A stretch of 25,711 nucleotides of DNA, taken from positions 8,408-34,118 of the forward strand of contig NW_003151781.1 of NCBI RefSeq assembly GCF_000003605.2, written 5' to 3'. The position numbers and the translations under genes were made by a program. Below the pieces are notes generated by a model. It made no database searches, was not told the origin of the DNA, and worked only from the letters and a program-made list of their open reading frames with translations. The stretch comes from Saccoglossus kowalevskii (Eukaryota > Hemichordata > Enteropneusta > Harrimaniidae). Shown here piece by piece: positions 23,381 to 25,711 of this stretch (positions are counted from its first letter, which is position 1; each line of letters starts with the position of its first letter).

Positions 23381-23469
23381 TTCATATAATGAAGATTGTT
23401 ATCTGACGCACTTTCCAATGATTGTGCAACAATTTCATAATGGAAATTCCCCATTTAATGGAAATCCCC
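23381..23469 (-). promoter_or_regulatory. Promoter region of cGLR copy C: degraded TATA and two kappaB-type sites
   Basis: In gene direction GGGGATTTCC lies at 23469-23460 and GGGGAATTTCC at 23452-23442; both fit the Rel/NF-kappaB consensus. The TATA position that reads TATATAAA in copy A reads TATATGAA here (23388-23381). The order site, TATA, ATG is the same as in A. Confidence 0.5.
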
Positions 23470-24260
23470 TATTTCACATATTTCACGCGGTTCAACAACC
23501 AATGAAATCAATGGACACATACTTATGCGCGGCAGGAATTTACCTGACGCAAATATTCTCAGAACCATTGACCTTGAGAAACGTTATAGGTCACGACCCG
23601 TAACTATTTGTACTATGGGGATGAGTGTGTCATTCGGTAACTCCGGGGTATTTTCTCCATTTCTAAAAATCAAAGACTTCGACCAAGGCTGAGACGCAAT
23701 GCTTATATTTTTAAATAGAACTAGTAGTGCAAACTGAGTTTTCAATCAAGTTTATTTCTGATTTTCGCCTGTACGGTTTGTCTTCTACAGATTCTGAATC
23801 ATGATACCTACCTCCTGGTATTTACACAGTTACGCCAGCCATGAGTCCATTTGTATTTCGCACTCATATCATACTGTATTTATAGAATATTTGTCACGTG
23901 GGTTTTACCCATTATATATTTTTCCCTTCATCGAGTGTTTTTTTTTTTTTTTTTTTGCGATGTTCTCACCATAGCTACAGACAGCATTCATGACATTTAC
24001 AGGCAGCAAAAGCACTTGCCAGGGATTTAGTTCCGGGAGGAGGCATTATCATAGCTAAAGTATACGGATAAGGGCCGTTGTTTTGACCCCAATTTTATTT
24101 GACAAATACGTCAGTGTTACTGGAATATTCGATGTGGAGATTCTGAGTGACTGTGAGTGGTGGTATAGGTTACGAAGGACCAGGGTTATCTCTTACTGAG
24201 TACGTTGCTTGGCGCGGTGATTCTGATAATCAGTGACGGCGTGTATGTATGTATACATTT
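23470..24260. other. Intergenic stretch between cGLR copies C and D
   Basis: The left part resembles the region upstream of copy A (GGGGTATTTtCTC, AAAGActTCG). It contains a long T tract at about 23938-23956 and module copy 2. No gene is seen. Confidence 0.45.
23858..23913 (+). repeat. Intergenic module, copy 2
   Basis: CGCACTCATATCATA, then AATATTTGTCACGTGGG, then TTTTACCCAT. This is related to 11548-11602 and shares the exact AATAGAA/ATAGAATATTTGTCACGTGGG core with 24654-24700. Confidence 0.6.
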
Positions 24261-24429
24261 CAGTGGCGGATCCAGGGGGCAGGGGGGCCATGCCCCCCAC
24301 AAAAAAAACCGCACGACGATTCGTATCTTCTGCATTACGCATAGCTTCTCTGCCATTTACGGTCCGTATATCTTAAGCGTAGCTTGGACCCCCCCCTCCC
24401 CCCAATACATTTTGCTGGATCCGCCACTG
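24261..24429. mobile_element. hAT-type MITE with perfect 8-bp target duplication
   Basis: The terminal inverted repeat CAGTGGCGGATCCAG at 24261 is matched by CTGGATCCGCCACTG ending at 24429. The flanks are identical 8-mers ATACATTT (24253-24260 and 24430-24437). The 169-bp interior has C and G runs and no gene. Eight-base duplications and CAGTGG ends are typical of non-autonomous hAT elements. Confidence 0.9.
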
Positions 24430-24743
24430 ATACATTTAAGGGCTACGTTAAATATTTGAACTAAGGGGTGGGCCAGTAGAAAGGCTATTGGGACGGTTGA
24501 ACCGACAAAAAAACTATTTTATTTTCTCTTGGATACTTTTTTCCGAAAAGATTTCTCGTTCTGGTCTACGCCCGTGTAATTATTCTTGACCGAGTTTACA
24601 AAGTTCGTAAACAACACGCCCGTGCTTTCAGACATGCGTCATGGATCTTTCAGTGTATTGCACACATTCATCATATGTATTAATAGAATATTTGTCACGT
24701 GGGGTAGTAGCCACCGCCTGTTTAGTCTTGCGACATATTCATC
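24430..24743. other. Upstream region of cGLR copy D
   Basis: It contains module copy 3 at 24654-24700, including the E-box CACGTG, 40-90 bp before the D start codon. No kappaB-type site like those of A, B and C was seen here. Confidence 0.4.
24654..24700 (+). repeat. Intergenic module, copy 3
   Basis: GCACACATTCATCATATG followed by ATAGAATATTTGTCACGTGGGG. It lies in the presumed promoter of copy D and is nearly identical in its core to 23858-23913. Confidence 0.6.
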
Positions 24744-25218
24744 ATGGCGGTAGGTTTGAATTCTCGTCGCTTCATAGATGTGACAATTCTCAATAGGTAT
24801 ATGGAGGAGCAGGTGGTAATCCCAAGAAACGAGACATAGATAACATATTGGGGTACGTTCACGATCGAGATCCACGATTCAGTCACCAGCCATGGACATC
24901 CGGAAGTTACGCTGCTAGGTCGAAGGTTAGCGAATCCAACGAGTTTGATTATGACGTGCCATTGGTGGGAATACCGAATCTAATATGGAAACAATGCATC
25001 CCAAGATATTATTCCGTAATTACAGATTCGAAAGGCAACAAACAGATTATAAGAACATCCAATCCACAGCCCGGTCCACCAGCGGGATATCATCAAATTT
25101 CTTTTAATGACCAATGATATGCGTGACATGACTGTCGGCACACACCTGGTTCCACTATTAGTCAAGCAAACTTTCAAGAAACTAGTGGCCGAGGCTATTT
25201 CGCATTTTAACTGGCAAG
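24744..25218 (+). pseudogene. cGAS-like receptor copy D, exon 1, frameshifted
   Basis: This exon is homologous to exon 1 of copy B: ATGGCGG start, then VVIPR, then YVHDRDPRFSHQ, then GSY and NEFDYDVPLVGIPNLIW, then GTHLVPLLVKQTF, ending at the phase-matched donor CAAG/GTGCGT (25219). The frame breaks twice. After PRNE a TAG appears at 24837-24839, where about nine codons present in B are missing and the frame moves by +2. A second shift around 25100-25117 gives a TGA before MRDMTVGTHL. The GS and E/D catalytic residues are still recognisable. Exons 2-4 would lie beyond the window. Two lesions plus a multi-codon deletion make a pseudogene more likely than sequencing error. Confidence 0.8.
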
Positions 25219-25711
25219 GTGCGTACGAATACGTGTACTTTATCTAATGATCTCATATACAAATACAATTGTCAGTTCAATAGAACGAAAGTACAAGAAT
25301 ATGTAGTGCCGTTTGTGCATTTATTGATATAAGCGAATTATATGTAATAATTACACGACTCTTCATTATTGTTAATATATAATAAAATATAGCCCATTAC
25401 CAATTTATATACAATTTTGCTTCCAATATATTCTTTATATAAAATTGTCATGTTGTAATAAAATTTATATATAGTATATTGGAAGCAAAATTGTATATAA
25501 TTAAGTAATGCATTCCCTTTTATTATATACAACTCAATTTATGGTTACTTAATTATATGTTATACTAATATATTGTAATAGCATTTTATTAAGGTAGCGG
25601 GACTATTATTTGCATACTTGTGTTCATCTTCTAATTGTGACTAAATGACTACAAATAGACCCAGGAAAGTATATATTTTTAGAATCGCCAGACTTCAAGC
25701 TTTTCAAAGAT
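25219..25711 (+). other. Start of cGLR copy D intron 1
   Basis: Strongly AT-rich sequence after the donor, with a foldback at 25405-25500. No exon 2 similarity is reached before the window ends. Confidence 0.5.
25405..25500. repeat. 26-bp perfect inverted repeat
   Basis: The left arm (25405-25430, core CAATTTTGCTTCCAATATA) is perfectly complementary to 25475-25500 across a 44-nt AT-rich loop. It may be the core of a small foldback element in copy D intron 1. Confidence 0.85.

Noticed and set aside
24205-24459. 84-codon frame with GGSRGQGG
   Set aside because: It reads through the hAT MITE at 24261-24429.
8573-25218. Bacterial-type CD-NTase (CBASS) operon or a CRISPR array
   Set aside because: The genes have spliceosomal introns and Mab-21 C-terminal motifs and lie next to COG6; no regularly spaced direct repeats are present.

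Overview
The window is animal nuclear DNA. Its genes are split by GT-AG introns, it is AT-rich, and it carries LINE, hAT-like and TTAA-flanked repeat relics. The first gene encodes COG6 and stays very close to the vertebrate protein. That, together with a local cluster of cGAS-like/Mab-21 genes, fits a slowly evolving invertebrate, probably marine. The phylum cannot be decided from this sequence.

Layout. At 332-6174 (+) lie 13 exons of COG6, a subunit of the conserved oligomeric Golgi tethering complex; about the first 200 residues lie outside the window. From about 8.5 kb to the end there is a cluster of cGAS-like receptor (cGLR, Mab-21 family nucleotidyltransferase) genes. Copy A (8573-10991, -) appears intact: four exons, 383 residues, complete catalytic triad. 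Copy B (13297-17652, +) has the same four exons and intron phases but an in-frame TAG in exon 3. Copy C (20504-23325, -) is a close duplicate of A with an 11-bp insertion at the exon 4 acceptor. Copy D (24744 onward, +) resembles B but has two frameshifts and an internal deletion in exon 1, and runs off the window. A highly decayed fifth copy, E, lies between A and B (about 12545-12920, -).

The arrangement A(-) B(+) C(-) D(+) reads as a tandem duplication of a head-to-head (divergent) pair. A, B and C share intron phases 1, 2, 0, and D shares the first donor phase. One apparently intact gene is therefore surrounded by four copies at different stages of decay. The 10-base NF-kappaB-type sequence GGGGATTTCC is present in coding orientation just upstream of A, B and C, and A also has a good TATA box. 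This suggests immune-inducible expression.

The rest holds repeats: a TTAA-flanked MITE family in three copies, a hAT-type MITE with a perfect 8-bp target duplication, a second hAT-like element, a 350-bp foldback palindrome, two compact hairpins and a LINE 3' end. One unassigned possible exon lies at 20110-20254. COG6 appears unrelated in function to the cGLR cluster and serves as a syntenic landmark.
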